Origin: Denitrificimonas halotolerans | Lineage (GTDB): Bacteria > Pseudomonadota > Gammaproteobacteria > Pseudomonadales > Pseudomonadaceae | DNA length: 64,000 bases | Direction of reading: 5' to 3' | Assembly: GCF_034259425.1 (NCBI RefSeq) | Contig: NZ_JAXIVU010000001.1 | Coordinates: 124,001 to 188,000, forward strand | In this document: positions 1 to 8,835 of the stretch, piece by piece | Position numbering within the stretch: position 1 is the first letter of the stretch | How the letters are laid out: the number at the start of each line of letters is the position of its first letter | Position numbers and translations under genes: made by a program | Notes under the pieces: model-generated | The model's database searches: none | Seen by the model: the letters and a program-made list of their open reading frames with translations, nothing else | Told to the model about the DNA's origin: nothing

Positions 1-61
1 CAGCGGCAAAAGCATCTGTAGACATTGCAAAAGCAAGTAAAAGAAGGGCTATAGGGTTCAT
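1..61 (-). CDS. mntP: MntP manganese efflux pump, N-terminus only
   Basis: Only the first 20 codons lie in the window, because the gene runs off its left edge. The peptide MNPIALLLLAFAMSTDAFAA is the first transmembrane helix of the MntP (YebN) family, with the conserved S-T-D-A-F-A segment that contains the family's functional aspartate. Known members are inner-membrane proteins that export Mn(II) and so protect the cell from manganese excess. The ATG is preceded by a GGAG Shine-Dalgarno about 8 bases upstream, and that in turn sits against a hairpin and a yybP-ykoY riboswitch. The riboswitch is an independent argument for the identification, because yybP-ykoY elements commonly control mntP. 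Confidence 0.88.
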   Translation of the reverse strand, partial: MNPIALLLLAFAMSTDAFAA

Positions 62-71
62 TAGATTACTC

Positions 72-235
72 CGGTCGGGCATTTTGAGTCCACGATATAC
101 GCACACGCCCGACCTCAGGCATGAGTATATCGATGGTCTCGCCAACCGAGAGGTGTCCGCACCATGGCATTTGGCCAAGTATGTTGATACGAACTCTTCC
201 GAAGGTCGGAAGCAGGCTACTCCCCAAAGAGGCCG
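72..235 (-). promoter_or_regulatory. yybP-ykoY manganese riboswitch upstream of mntP
   Basis: Read on the minus strand, the leader contains the two signature internal-loop strands of the yybP-ykoY aptamer. GGGGAGTAGCC begins at 225, and GGCGAGACCA occupies 143 to 134. Between them lie helical arms with the expected ACTTGGCC and TCGG-type elements. Downstream an 8-bp perfect stem (GGTCGGGC at 114-107 pairing with GCCCGACC at 80-73) ends right against the GGAG ribosome-binding site of mntP. This looks like a switch acting on translation, or on both transcription and translation. The family binds Mn(II) and turns on efflux genes. Boundaries are approximate. Confidence 0.88.
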
Positions 236-658
236 CAACTTTAGCAATAGCCTACACCAATAGCAAATCCAACTTTGTTTGTATCTCACTTATAAGACAG
301 TGCCTCAAACACAGTAACTCAACATATAACCGGCGAATGTCACCAGTGACTCATGAAAAGCTGTGTGTTATGACTCTAAAAAGTATCAAAAGAGCCTCAG
401 GTCTTATCGGACGCCGAGTCTAATGGGTCAAAACTAACCCCTGAAATAATAGTCATTGCTGCACACCCTAGAGTTCTGCAAGCAGATAAAGCGCATTAAA
501 ACAGGCCCAAATCTATATATGGGTGACCCGCTTTATTTACCCATTACACTCGGTAACCATTTAACGTAACAATTCAAGAATTAGCTCACGTGGCAGCTAC
601 ATCCTCATATTTTGCTTGATCACCCGAAACAGCAGACTCGGCTTTCACCCCTAATGCC
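236..658. other. Stretch without a supportable gene
   Basis: No convincing coding sequence was found on either strand. The part nearest the riboswitch must contain the mntP promoter (minus strand), but no clear -35/-10 pair stands out. On the minus strand at about 652-581 there is a 24-codon open stretch ending in TGA (…SGDQAKYEDVAAT). It has the look of a protein C-terminus but has no start and a stop immediately upstream, so it may be a remnant. The left end of the neighbouring tnpB element must also lie in or near the end of this stretch, but I could not place it. Confidence 0.5.
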
Positions 659-1715
659 GTTCATCCTATATTAAAAGTCCGAGTCCGAGACAGGCATGTG
701 CCCTTGCTAAACCGCATGGCTCGAAGCGTCAATTTCGTCTGGAATTTTTGTTAATGAATTAAGTCAACACTCGATTAAAGAGCGTGGTGTGTTTTTGTTA
801 GCTTACGATATGCAACCCTACACCAAAGGTGCTGGTAAAGAACCAGGGGTGCACAGCTAAACCTTACAGTGCATCGCGGGTGAGTATGTCACACGCCGCA
901 AGCAGTTTAAGAAGGTGCGGCTGAACTGGCGCAAATCAGGTGGTGTACTCCGCTCATTGGGCTGGATACCCGTCAATACAGGTGCAGCTCAATGGAAAAA
1001 CGGGCAGATCTACCATAATGGCCACTACTTCAAGGTGTGGGATAGCTACGGTTTGAGCCAATATAAATTCCGCTCGGCCAGTTTCAATGAAGATGCCCGT
1101 GGCCGCTGGTACTTCAATGTAGTGGTGGAGGTGGAGGTCGAGCCAAGCAAAGGCCAAGACCGTATCGGTATTGACCTGGGTTTGACCGACACTGCCACCT
1201 GCTCGGATGGCACAAAACTGGAAGTGGGCCGCTTCTACCGTGGCCTTGAGGAAAAATTAGCCATAGCGCAACGAGCCAGAAATAAAACCCAAGTCAAAAC
1301 CATTCATGCGAAAATCGCTAACCGTAGAAAAGATGCCCTGCACAAGTTCAGCCGCACGCTGGTCAACCGCTGCGGTGAAATCTATGTCGGTAATGTCAGT
1401 AGTTTAAAACTTGTTAAAACCACGATGGCCAAGTCAGTGCTGGACGCTGGCTGGGGTCAATTAAAAACAATGCTGGACTATAAATGCGCTCACGCAGGCA
1501 TTGTTTTTAAGGAAGTTGACGAGGCATACACGACCCAAACCTGTTCGAGTTGCGGCAGTTTGCCCGAGTCGAGGCCGAAAGGTATCGCAGGACTTGGAAT
1601 AAGAGAATGGACGTGCAGTGGGTGTAGTGTCACCCACGATCGCGATACCAACGCGTCACGTAACATTCTCGCGGCTGGGCATGGTCGTCTAGCAGTAGGA
1701 ATTCCCGTCCTTTAG
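659..1715 (+). pseudogene. tnpB: TnpB-family RNA-guided nuclease, N-terminally broken
   Basis: This is a TnpB (IS200/IS605 OrfB) protein. The longest intact frame, from 915, gives 266 residues: the RuvC-I motif GIDLGLTD (Asp87 of that frame), a C4 zinc finger (CSSCG…CSGC, Cys210/213/234/237) and RuvC-III DRDTNAS. Typical family sequence continues upstream of 915 but is broken twice. The frame starting near 659 (LKVRVRD…MARSVNFVWNFC) shifts by one base at about 751 into NELSQHSIKERGVFLLAYD, which then meets an in-frame TAA at 857-859 (HS*TLQC, where the family has a glutamine). The N-terminal domain cannot be made in one piece. No tnpA lies beside it. At RuvC-II the usual glutamate site reads IYVGNVSS, with glutamates instead just before the zinc finger (KEVDEAYTTQ). 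Confidence 0.85.
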
Positions 1716-1733
1716 GTCGGGGAGGATGTCAAA
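1698..1733 (+). mobile_element. Right end / guide-RNA scaffold end of the tnpB element
   Basis: The last codons of tnpB run into an imperfect hairpin (CCCGTCC at 1704-1710 against GGTCGGG at 1715-1721) followed by GGAGGATGTCAA. This form of 3' end is common in IS605-type tnpB elements, where the overlapping noncoding RNA scaffold ends and the guide segment begins in flanking DNA. The flank here is ATAGCCTGTAGTACTCGC, which belongs to, or abuts, the interrupted response-regulator gene. The boundary at about 1732 is inferred from the motif. Confidence 0.55.
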
Positions 1734-2192
1734 TAGCCTGTAGTACTCGCAGTGGTTTTAGCAACTAAAGCTAAATATATTTGAACTCGAGCAACAACTT
1801 CTTCGGGGTCATAAAGCTTAATAATATAGTCAACACCACCGCCAGTAAGACCAGCAATTTTTTTGATCCACTTCACTATCGGAACTTAAATATAAGATAG
1901 GTATATGCGCAGTTGCAGCATTAGCTTTTAAACGTCGACATAAAGCAAAGCCATCCATTCGTGGCATATGTACATCTAAAATAATCAAATCTGATACTAT
2001 AGAAACAGCTCGGTCATAACCTTGAAAACCGTCAAATGCCACACTGATTCTATAGGATTTAGTCCGCAGCGCTTCAACCAGTAAGCGTAATTGTTCAGGG
2101 TTGTCATCTACCAATAATAGGCGTGGTTGCTGCATTTCTGAAAAAGGATTAGGAGCTGTACTATAACCCATAAACCTAGGCTTCAAAAACAT
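1734..2192 (-). pseudogene. Response regulator, receiver domain only; frameshifted and truncated
   Basis: The minus-strand frame opens with a CheY-like receiver domain: acidic pair VDD in LLLVDDNPEQ, phospho-acceptor Asp in LIILDVHMPRMDG, and the conserved Ser in LYLSSDSE. The frame then breaks in a run of A/T at about 1857-1863. Removing one base restores IAGLTGGGVDYIIKLYDPEEVVARVQIYLAL, the normal end of a receiver with the conserved Lys. After that the sequence meets the right end of the tnpB element, so no output domain is present. The gene points away from a TonB receptor and a histidine kinase and was probably their partner regulator. Likely starts are at 2192, or at Met8 or Met20 of that frame. 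Confidence 0.8.
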
Positions 2193-2288
2193 ACTCTGCA
2201 GTCAAAATATAAACAATAAAAAGCAATAACCAGTTAAACTCTGCGTCAAAATAAATTCAATATAAACACTAACACTAATGACAATTAA

Positions 2289-4481
2289 ATGACTGCAGAA
2301 AACTTAATAAAACCGGCTAAAAAAAAGCATACACTTGACCACTCTTCTGCTGCTAAACAGCGCTACTATAGCAGCTACCTACTGTTCATTATGCTATTGA
2401 TTTTTGCCGATGATAGCTTTAGCTCTGTGGCTACATTGGACACAACGACTGTGCTTGCCAGTTCCACTTCGGACCCTTTATCACCCTCCATTGAAACTGC
2501 AGAGGAAGAAATGCAGCGCTAGCCCGGCAACGTCAGCTTGGTGAGCGAATCCGATTACGAGCGTCGCACGGTACTGGGATTAAGTGATGTGCTTGCACGC
2601 CAACCCGGTATCTACGCCCGCTCCACCGCTGGCCAGTACTCACCTAAATTGTCTATTCGAGGCTCGGGTTTAGCATCACCCTTAGGGGTGCGCGGTGTTG
2701 TTTTATTACGTGATGGTTTACCGCTTAATCAAAGCGATGGTGCTCTAGACCCAGCCTATGCTGATTCTTTTAATGCGCGCTATATGGAAATTTATCGCGG
2801 CGCCAATGCTTTGCGTTACGGCGCTGCCACCTTGGGTGGTGCGATAAATCTCATCTCGCCCACCGGTTATTCACACTCAGGCTTAGAAACCCATCTTGAA
2901 GCCGGCTCTAATGATTATCTGCGAGTGCAAACGCGAGCTGGGCAAGTATTTGACAATGGCCTGGATGCGTTTGCTTCTGTGAGTCGTTATCAAACCGATG
3001 GCTCAGTACCGCAGGCCGAGCAGAAAATAACACGTTTTTATGGCAACCTTGGTTTCATGATCGGCGAGCGTTCCAGTGGCCGCTTACATGTGAATTATGC
3101 ACAAATGCGTCAAGAGGTCAGCAGCCCACTGACCCGTGCTCAGCTGCACGGCAATGCGAGCTTGGATAACCCTGCGCCTAACTGGCCTAACCATCGCATC
3201 AAAACTAAACCGCACCTGCGTTTGGCGTATCAACACAGTATTCACTACGGCGATGACGATCGCATCACCTTAGGTGCCTACCATACCGACACCACTTTTG
3301 ACTTGTTGGGTACACTGGTGCCCATTGAGTATCGCGCGCGGGATCATGGCGTATCGGTTCGCGGCGAAATCAAGCGCACCTTGGGCGGTCGGGACAATCA
3401 CTTTACTTGGGGTTTTAGCCATGCGCAGGGCAGCAGTAATAGCCAGACCTATGGGCCTTTTGTTCCACCGCCTTCTTTAAGTCAGCTTGCAGATCCAACC
3501 CCCCAGCAGTATGAAGACATTAAAGCCACCGCAGAAATCACCCAGCTGTACTTAGAAAATAGCTATGCACTCACGCCAAGATTAGCGTTGATTGCGGCAG
3601 CTCAGGCTGTCACTGCCAAGAGAAAGCGTGAGATTATTGCCCTGCGGAACCCGTCCCCGCAAATCCCGTCATCGCCTTTTTATCAGCACTTTAAAAACGT
3701 TGACCATAGCGAGCGCTACAACGGATGGAGCCCAAAACTGGGTTTACTGTGGCAAGTGAATGACCACAGCCAGCTGTATACCAACCTCAGCCGCAGCTAC
3801 GAGCCGCCCTCTTTAATCGAGTTTTATAACGATCACGGCACCACTGCAGCGCAAAAAGCCACCACTTGGGAAGTCGGAGTCCGTGGCGGCGAGCAGACAC
3901 ACTGGGATGCGGCGGTATTTTATAGCCGAGTTAAAAATGAGCTGCTCAGGATTCCCCATCCTGACAATTCTAAACCCTATATGGGCGGTAATATCCCCAG
4001 AACAGTGCATGCTGGGCTGGAATTTCAGCTTTATGGTGAGTTATCTACAGAAGCCTTACCCGGCACAGTCGATTGGGGCCTAAGCTATACCCTGAACCAC
4101 TTCCGGCATAAAAACGACGACACCTTTAATAATAATCGTCTGCCGGTGATTCCTCAGCATTTTGGCAGTGCACATGTCAACTATCAGCACCCATCCGGTG
4201 TGTATTTGGGCCCTGATGTGGAATTTGCCTCATCTGTTTATGCGGATCAGGCCAATACCCTAAAAGCGCCAGGCTATGGGGTTGTGAACTTCACGTTGGG
4301 TTACGCGCACCCGTCTAGGCGCTTTACTGTGTTCTTAAACGCCCGCAACTTGGCTGATAAACACTATGCCGCCTCCACCGAGTTTATCGCTAAGCCTAAG
4401 CCACAAGCTAAAACTACACAGGCTGCATTTAATCCCGGCTTAGAGCGCGCATTATTCGTCGGGGCCAAAATTCTATGGTGA
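2289..4481 (+). pseudogene. TonB-dependent outer-membrane receptor with in-frame TAG
   Basis: The product is a TonB-gated outer-membrane receptor of about 730 residues. A hydrophobic signal segment (YLLFIMLLIFADDSFS) is followed by a possible TonB box (DTTTVLA). The plug domain comes next (LADVL-type DVLARQPGIYAR, then SIRGSGLASPLGVRGVVLLRDGLPL and YRGANALRYGAATLGGAINLISP), and then a long beta-barrel ending in an aromatic residue (ILW). Codon 78 is TAG (2520-2522), in the middle of EEMQR-stop-PGNVSLVSESDYE, and the same frame continues without a break to 4481. Translation restarting at the GTG/TTG near 2538 would lack a signal peptide. The substrate cannot be told; no clear Fur box was seen upstream. 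It overlaps the next gene by 7 bases. Confidence 0.85.
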
Positions 4482-6868
4482 CGCGCGCAACACTGTGGGG
4501 GCTGTTGCTGTATCTATGTTTTGCAGTGACTTCAGTGACCGCCGCCAGTGTCGATGTGGGTCAAACCAGTCAATGGAAACAACAGCTGTATCAGCAGACA
4601 CTGTTCTATAAAGATGATTCCCAGCACATGAGTGTACAGCAAGTCGCTGCTCTAACAGACGGCGACGCTGGGTTTGTTTATATCGACGAATTAAGCCAAC
4701 CCGCACAGCTATCTCCAGCCGCATGGTGGACTAAAATCAGCCTAACCAACAGCAGCGAACTTACCTATTCGTTGCGTTTGATCTTAAACCCTGGATCATA
4801 TTTTCACTCGGTTAATTTTTACACTCAGCGTGATGGGCAATGGATACCCTTCACTCACACCCTAGACGGTACAACCATCAACGAGCCTACCGCTGAACGC
4901 CTGCACTGGGCGGGTGTCAACTTAGCGCCAGGACAAAATAAAACCTTATTGATCCGCACCACAGGCGTTGCACCCAATAAGCTAGCACCTTATTTGTACT
5001 CAGAGGACGTATTTAATGAGTATATAGCGCGCAATGCAATTTGGGATGGTTTGCTGCTTGGTGGCTTATTGGCGCTGGGCTGGACCTCACTCCTAATAGC
5101 CATCTTTGCGCGCAGTCGCGTTTTTATAGTATTAGGCCTCCTCTCATGGCTCACACTACTTGTTGAAGGGGGCAGACGTGGTTACGAAAAACTCGACTTT
5201 ATAACCCACCTAATTGAGTTCAGTTACCGTAGTCCTTTAGTGTTAAGCAATCTTACTTTAATGCTCTTTGTAGTATTTATTTTAGAGCTTGCGCGCAGTG
5301 AAAAAGTCCAATTAAGCCTTCGTAAACTATGGGTTGGTTGGGCTATGTATTATGCAGGACTGGCGCTGATCTCTGCGTTTGGTGATGTATACCAAGTGTA
5401 TTGGTTGGCTGATGTACACCGTCCCTTATTTAGCTTGACGCTGTTGGTCACTGCTGTGTTATTCCTGCGACAAAACGCACCCACCCGCGGCCTAATTGTA
5501 GCCATTGCAGCCTTTTCTCTAGCACGCGCCAGCTTAATTGCTTTAGAAAGCAGCGGATTGTTACCAGACTCAATTGCTAACCTATCCATGGGTTCTTTAC
5601 GTATGAATCCAATATTGGTGCTTGGTGGCTTTCTAATTAATTTAGCCTTATTTGCCGGCTGGATAGCCCATGTAGGACTCCAGCGTAGAAAAGCGCTAGA
5701 AAAGATTTCTCGCTTGCAGCGCGAGGAAAACATCCGCTTAACCCAAGAAGTCGCACGGCAAACCAAAGCTCTAAACGAAGCCCTGCAATATGCAGATGAA
5801 AAGAACCGTCAACAGACACAAATTGTGGGTTACATCAGCCATGACTTGCGCGCTCCCTTGGCGACCATTGCCGGCTACACAAAACTGATGGAAAGCAATG
5901 CCAGTGAGCAGCAAAAAATTAAACTTAATGCAATTACCCGCAGTGTCGATTACCAGTTGGCGTTGATTGAAGATATTCTAGGTTATGCCTCAGCCGAGCT
6001 TAAACCCTTATCTTTATCACCAAAAGCAACGGACCTACTTGAGTATTTAGATGAAATTACACAACACGCTACAGCATTAAGCCGGCAACAAAATAATAGC
6101 TTCTATATCACAGTCACACAGCAAATTCCTAAAACCGTATACTTAGATGGTCGTCGCTTGCGACAAGTGCTGCTTAACCTATTATCCAATGCGGCGAAAT
6201 TTACCCGCAATGGTGAGATCAACCTAGATCTTACTGCTACACAGCTTGATTCACAGTGGCGATTACGTTTTAGTATCAGCGACTCAGGCATCGGAATAGA
6301 TCCAGAGCAGCAAGCAAAGATTTTCCAAGAATTCGGTCAGTTAGAAGCTGGAGAAAACAATATCAATGCCGGTTTAGGTTTGGGCTTGTATATTGCCCAA
6401 AGTATTTTGCAGAGTATGGGCAGTAAGCTCAGTTTAGACAGTTGCCCTAATCAAGGAGCTACATTCAGCTTTGAATTTAATGTACTGGCTGATGAGCAAC
6501 TGGTCAGCTGGCAACCTCCGCAAACACTGCCCACGCTAGATGCAATTGATTTACCCTTATCTCATAATGTAGAGGTGCCGGTCCAGACGCAGGACATGAC
6601 TGCTAACAAAACGATACTGAGTGATAATCTGAGCAAGCCTCCTGTAGATAAACGTCAAGAGCTCGTCCAATTAGCACGCAATGGCGCACTGACTGATATC
6701 GAGCATTGGTACAGCAACATGTCGGCCCAATACCCCGAGTGTATTGATTATCTGAACCTTATCCAAGAGGCCATCAACCGTCTTGACTTTCACAAAGTAG
6801 AACGTCTAGCACTTGATCAGCTAACCCTTAATCAAAACCAACATATAGAGCGCGCTTATTATCTTTAA
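4475..6868 (+). CDS. 7TMR-DISM sensor histidine kinase
   Basis: This 797-residue inner-membrane kinase has a signal sequence, a periplasmic sensor domain of the 7TMR-DISM extracellular type (about residues 35-165), seven hydrophobic segments (about 190-395), a short coiled linker, and a HisKA domain with the phosphorylated His at about 456 in YISHDLRAPL. The ATPase domain follows, with N box LLNLLSNAAKFT, G1 box SDSGIGI and G2 box GLGLGLYIA. About 110 C-terminal residues have no recognisable domain. It overlaps the TonB receptor (ATGGTGA) and so was co-transcribed with it. The likely partner regulator at 1734-2192 is broken, which leaves this kinase apparently orphaned here. The ligand is unknown; 7TMR-DISM domains are thought to sense carbohydrates or other small molecules. 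Confidence 0.9.
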   Translation: MVTRATLWGLLLYLCFAVTSVTAASVDVGQTSQWKQQLYQQTLFYKDDSQHMSVQQVAALTDGDAGFVYIDELSQPAQLSPAAWWTKISLTNSSELTYSLRLILNPGSYFHSVNFYTQRDGQWIPFTHTLDGTTINEPTAERLHWAGVNLAPGQNKTLLIRTTGVAPNKLAPYLYSEDVFNEYIARNAIWDGLLLGGLLALGWTSLLIAIFARSRVFIVLGLLSWLTLLVEGGRRGYEKLDFITHLIEFSYRSPLVLSNLTLMLFVVFILELARSEKVQLSLRKLWVGWAMYYAGLALISAFGDVYQVYWLADVHRPLFSLTLLVTAVLFLRQNAPTRGLIVAIAAFSLARASLIALESSGLLPDSIANLSMGSLRMNPILVLGGFLINLALFAGWIAHVGLQRRKALEKISRLQREENIRLTQEVARQTKALNEALQYADEKNRQQTQIVGYISHDLRAPLATIAGYTKLMESNASEQQKIKLNAITRSVDYQLALIEDILGYASAELKPLSLSPKATDLLEYLDEITQHATALSRQQNNSFYITVTQQIPKTVYLDGRRLRQVLLNLLSNAAKFTRNGEINLDLTATQLDSQWRLRFSISDSGIGIDPEQQAKIFQEFGQLEAGENNINAGLGLGLYIAQSILQSMGSKLSLDSCPNQGATFSFEFNVLADEQLVSWQPPQTLPTLDAIDLPLSHNVEVPVQTQDMTANKTILSDNLSKPPVDKRQELVQLARNGALTDIEHWYSNMSAQYPECIDYLNLIQEAINRLDFHKVERLALDQLTLNQNQHIERAYYL

Positions 6869-6938
6869 AGTTTTGACTTAATCTTACTAAGTCGCCAGAA
6901 GTAAATAGGCTCACCCTCCAAAAGAGCAACTGTCATAA

Positions 6939-8111
6939 ATGAATTTACAAAAAGAAATTCAACTGCTTACTCTGAGTGGTCCCTGCATCGCGGCTATTTT
7001 AGCACTGATTTTTTATGGCCTCTGGTTGCATCAACGAACAGAGCGATACCTATTACTGCTTGGTGGCGCATACTTCCTTTACGCCACCAGCTTAACCATG
7101 CAGATTTTAAAGCTGCCGGCCAACCCTGGTACCAATGCGCTGATCACTGCGACACTTTATCTAGTAGGCATCATTTTGCTGTGCCAAGGTGTTCTTTCTA
7201 GACACAAAAAGAACACGCCTTATCTATTTCAGTTACTGATCAGTGCAGCTATTTTAATAGGGATTTATTATTTTTATTATATTCACAATAGTGTTATAGC
7301 AAGAATCTATATACTCAACTTTGGAGTCGGTTTTATTTTGCTAAGTTGCTTGCTTGCTTTAAAAGCTTTACGTAGCAACAAGCGTATTGAACAAATCCTT
7401 TACTGGACTTTTGCCGCCTTTACATTAAATTTTTTCATTCGTCCGCCTTTAACCTTACTCATCCCTCAATTCCCCACAGGCACAGCACACTTCAATTCGA
7501 GTATTTTCTGGTTAACTTTACAGGTCAGTCTACTGGTGTTTGTTATTTTGTTGGCCGTAGTCAATATCATAGCAACCTTACTTGATCATATTGATATTTT
7601 GCGTAAGGAAAGAGACGAAGATGGCCTCACTAATTGTTTGAATAGACGGGGATTCTTTACCACTCTGCAGCACATTACGTCTGACAATCCAAACCAACAA
7701 CGTTATATTTTATTAGCAGATCTCGATCACTTCAAAGCAATCAATGACACTTACGGACACGCTGTGGGTGATGAAATACTACGTTTATTCGCTAGCACGG
7801 CTCGTAAAATTTTAGCCAAAGAAGATATTATAGGGCGCATTGGTGGTGAAGAATTTATCTTTATACTCAACTCACCATGTTCTGCACAGCACGCTATTGA
7901 ACTCGCTAACAAACTACGCCAAGCAATAAGCACTGCTAAATGCACGGCTGTATCCCCTGCGATCAGCTTCACTGCAAGCTTTGGTTTAAGCCCTTTTTAC
8001 ACACCCATTGATACAGCAATCCAACAAGCCGATAATTTTTTATACTGCGCTAAAAATTCCGGGCGCAACAATGTATCTGTTAACCCATCCCTACTCAAAA
8101 GCCATATTTAA
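6939..8111 (+). CDS. Membrane-bound diguanylate cyclase (GGDEF)
   Basis: The 390-residue protein has a hydrophobic N-terminal half with about six to seven transmembrane segments (residues 10-215), then a GGDEF domain. The active-site loop is GGEEF (residues 302-306). Substrate-binding residues are visible in DEDGLTNCLNRRGF and LLADLDHFKAINDTYGH. It should make cyclic di-GMP from two GTP at the inner face of the membrane. The position of the inhibitory RxxD site, five residues before GGEEF, reads AKED, so classic product inhibition is probably lost. It lies 70 bases after the histidine kinase on the same strand and may be part of that transcription unit. Confidence 0.92.
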   Translation: MNLQKEIQLLTLSGPCIAAILALIFYGLWLHQRTERYLLLLGGAYFLYATSLTMQILKLPANPGTNALITATLYLVGIILLCQGVLSRHKKNTPYLFQLLISAAILIGIYYFYYIHNSVIARIYILNFGVGFILLSCLLALKALRSNKRIEQILYWTFAAFTLNFFIRPPLTLLIPQFPTGTAHFNSSIFWLTLQVSLLVFVILLAVVNIIATLLDHIDILRKERDEDGLTNCLNRRGFFTTLQHITSDNPNQQRYILLADLDHFKAINDTYGHAVGDEILRLFASTARKILAKEDIIGRIGGEEFIFILNSPCSAQHAIELANKLRQAISTAKCTAVSPAISFTASFGLSPFYTPIDTAIQQADNFLYCAKNSGRNNVSVNPSLLKSHI

Positions 8112-8240
8112 AGGTAGAGTTCATACCCACTCGGTTCGTCTCACTGTACACAATGGCCACTACCGCCACCTTGAAATAGGCAAAAGGAGCTAGCACTGAA
8201 GAGCTGTGTTAAAGATGCCCTTCGTATTGTAGTGTTGTAA

Positions 8241-8262
8241 CGGTGCTGAACACCGACCGGTG
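8241..8262. promoter_or_regulatory. Overlapping inverted repeats before the molybdoenzyme cassette
   Basis: The sequence CGGTG-ctgaa-CACCG-ac-CGGTG holds two overlapping inverted repeats sharing the central CACCG. It lies about 33 bases before the start of the first gene of the 8295-11252 cassette. It could be a regulator binding site or alternative leader hairpins. The regulator is unknown. Confidence 0.4.
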
Positions 8263-8294
8263 ATTAATGATCTTCGTTGGAGGCAGTGCATAGA

Positions 8295-8822
8295 ATGGAA
8301 GACAAAAACTCTCCTGCTTTGCGTGTCGGTGTGGACTTTCGTGGCACCGAAAATGCAACTCAACCAGTGCTTAAACACATTAAACCGGGCAAAAAGCGGG
8401 CTCCGCTGTTGCGCTACATTCGTATCAATCTGCCAAAGACCACTCGACTGCTGCTCATCGCAGTAATCGCTGTGATCGGCGCTGCTTCGGCGGCGGTTGC
8501 GCTATCGAACCACCCGCCCTTTCTTTTTGCGACTCTGGCGCTGTGGGGGATCTGCGGGGTTGCTGCCGTATTCGTCGCAGTGGGTTTGCTAACCTCTGCT
8601 CGCATCTGGACATGGGGGTTATTCATCGCGCTGGCGTCCCTACTAGTTTACATGGGCGGCCTGCTGGGCAATGCGCCTTATGTCTGGAATGGGGCCAGTG
8701 TGGTTTCCGCGGCGATTTGGAATCTGACGCTGCTGGCCTCCATCGCCTATATGGTGCTGTTTTGGGCACTGCGCTACGGGATGATCGTCGCCGCTCCCGA
8801 TAACCAAAATTTTATGGACTGA
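8295..8822 (+). CDS. Four-helix membrane protein of unknown function
   Basis: The protein has 175 residues. A basic, soluble N-terminus of about 50 residues is followed by four hydrophobic helices (beginning LLLIAVIAVIGAASAA, FLFATLALWGICGVAA, WGLFIALASLLVYMGG and WNLTLLASIAYMVLFW). I do not recognise a family. The ATG at 8295 follows a GGAGG at 8279-8283. The gene ends 13 bases before the cytochrome b/molybdopterin gene, with a ribosome-binding site between them, so the two are probably co-translated and the product may be a membrane partner or assembly factor of that enzyme. Base composition rises here relative to the AT-rich genes to the left. Confidence 0.75.
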   Translation: MEDKNSPALRVGVDFRGTENATQPVLKHIKPGKKRAPLLRYIRINLPKTTRLLLIAVIAVIGAASAAVALSNHPPFLFATLALWGICGVAAVFVAVGLLTSARIWTWGLFIALASLLVYMGGLLGNAPYVWNGASVVSAAIWNLTLLASIAYMVLFWALRYGMIVAAPDNQNFMD

Positions 8823-8835
8823 TAAGGATTTATCA

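Noticed and set aside
121..423. Open frame of 100 codons on the plus strand
   Set aside because: It lies antisense to the manganese riboswitch and the mntP upstream region, has no ribosome-binding site and no protein-family features.
580..652. Minus-strand open stretch ending in VAAT-stop
   Set aside because: Only 24 codons with no start and a stop directly upstream. It may be a gene remnant but cannot be supported as a gene, nor as the missing output domain of the response regulator.
2289..2522. Separate 77-residue gene before the TonB receptor
   Set aside because: It is in the same frame as the receptor and supplies its signal peptide and TonB-box region; the stop codon is a lesion, so it is described as part of that gene.
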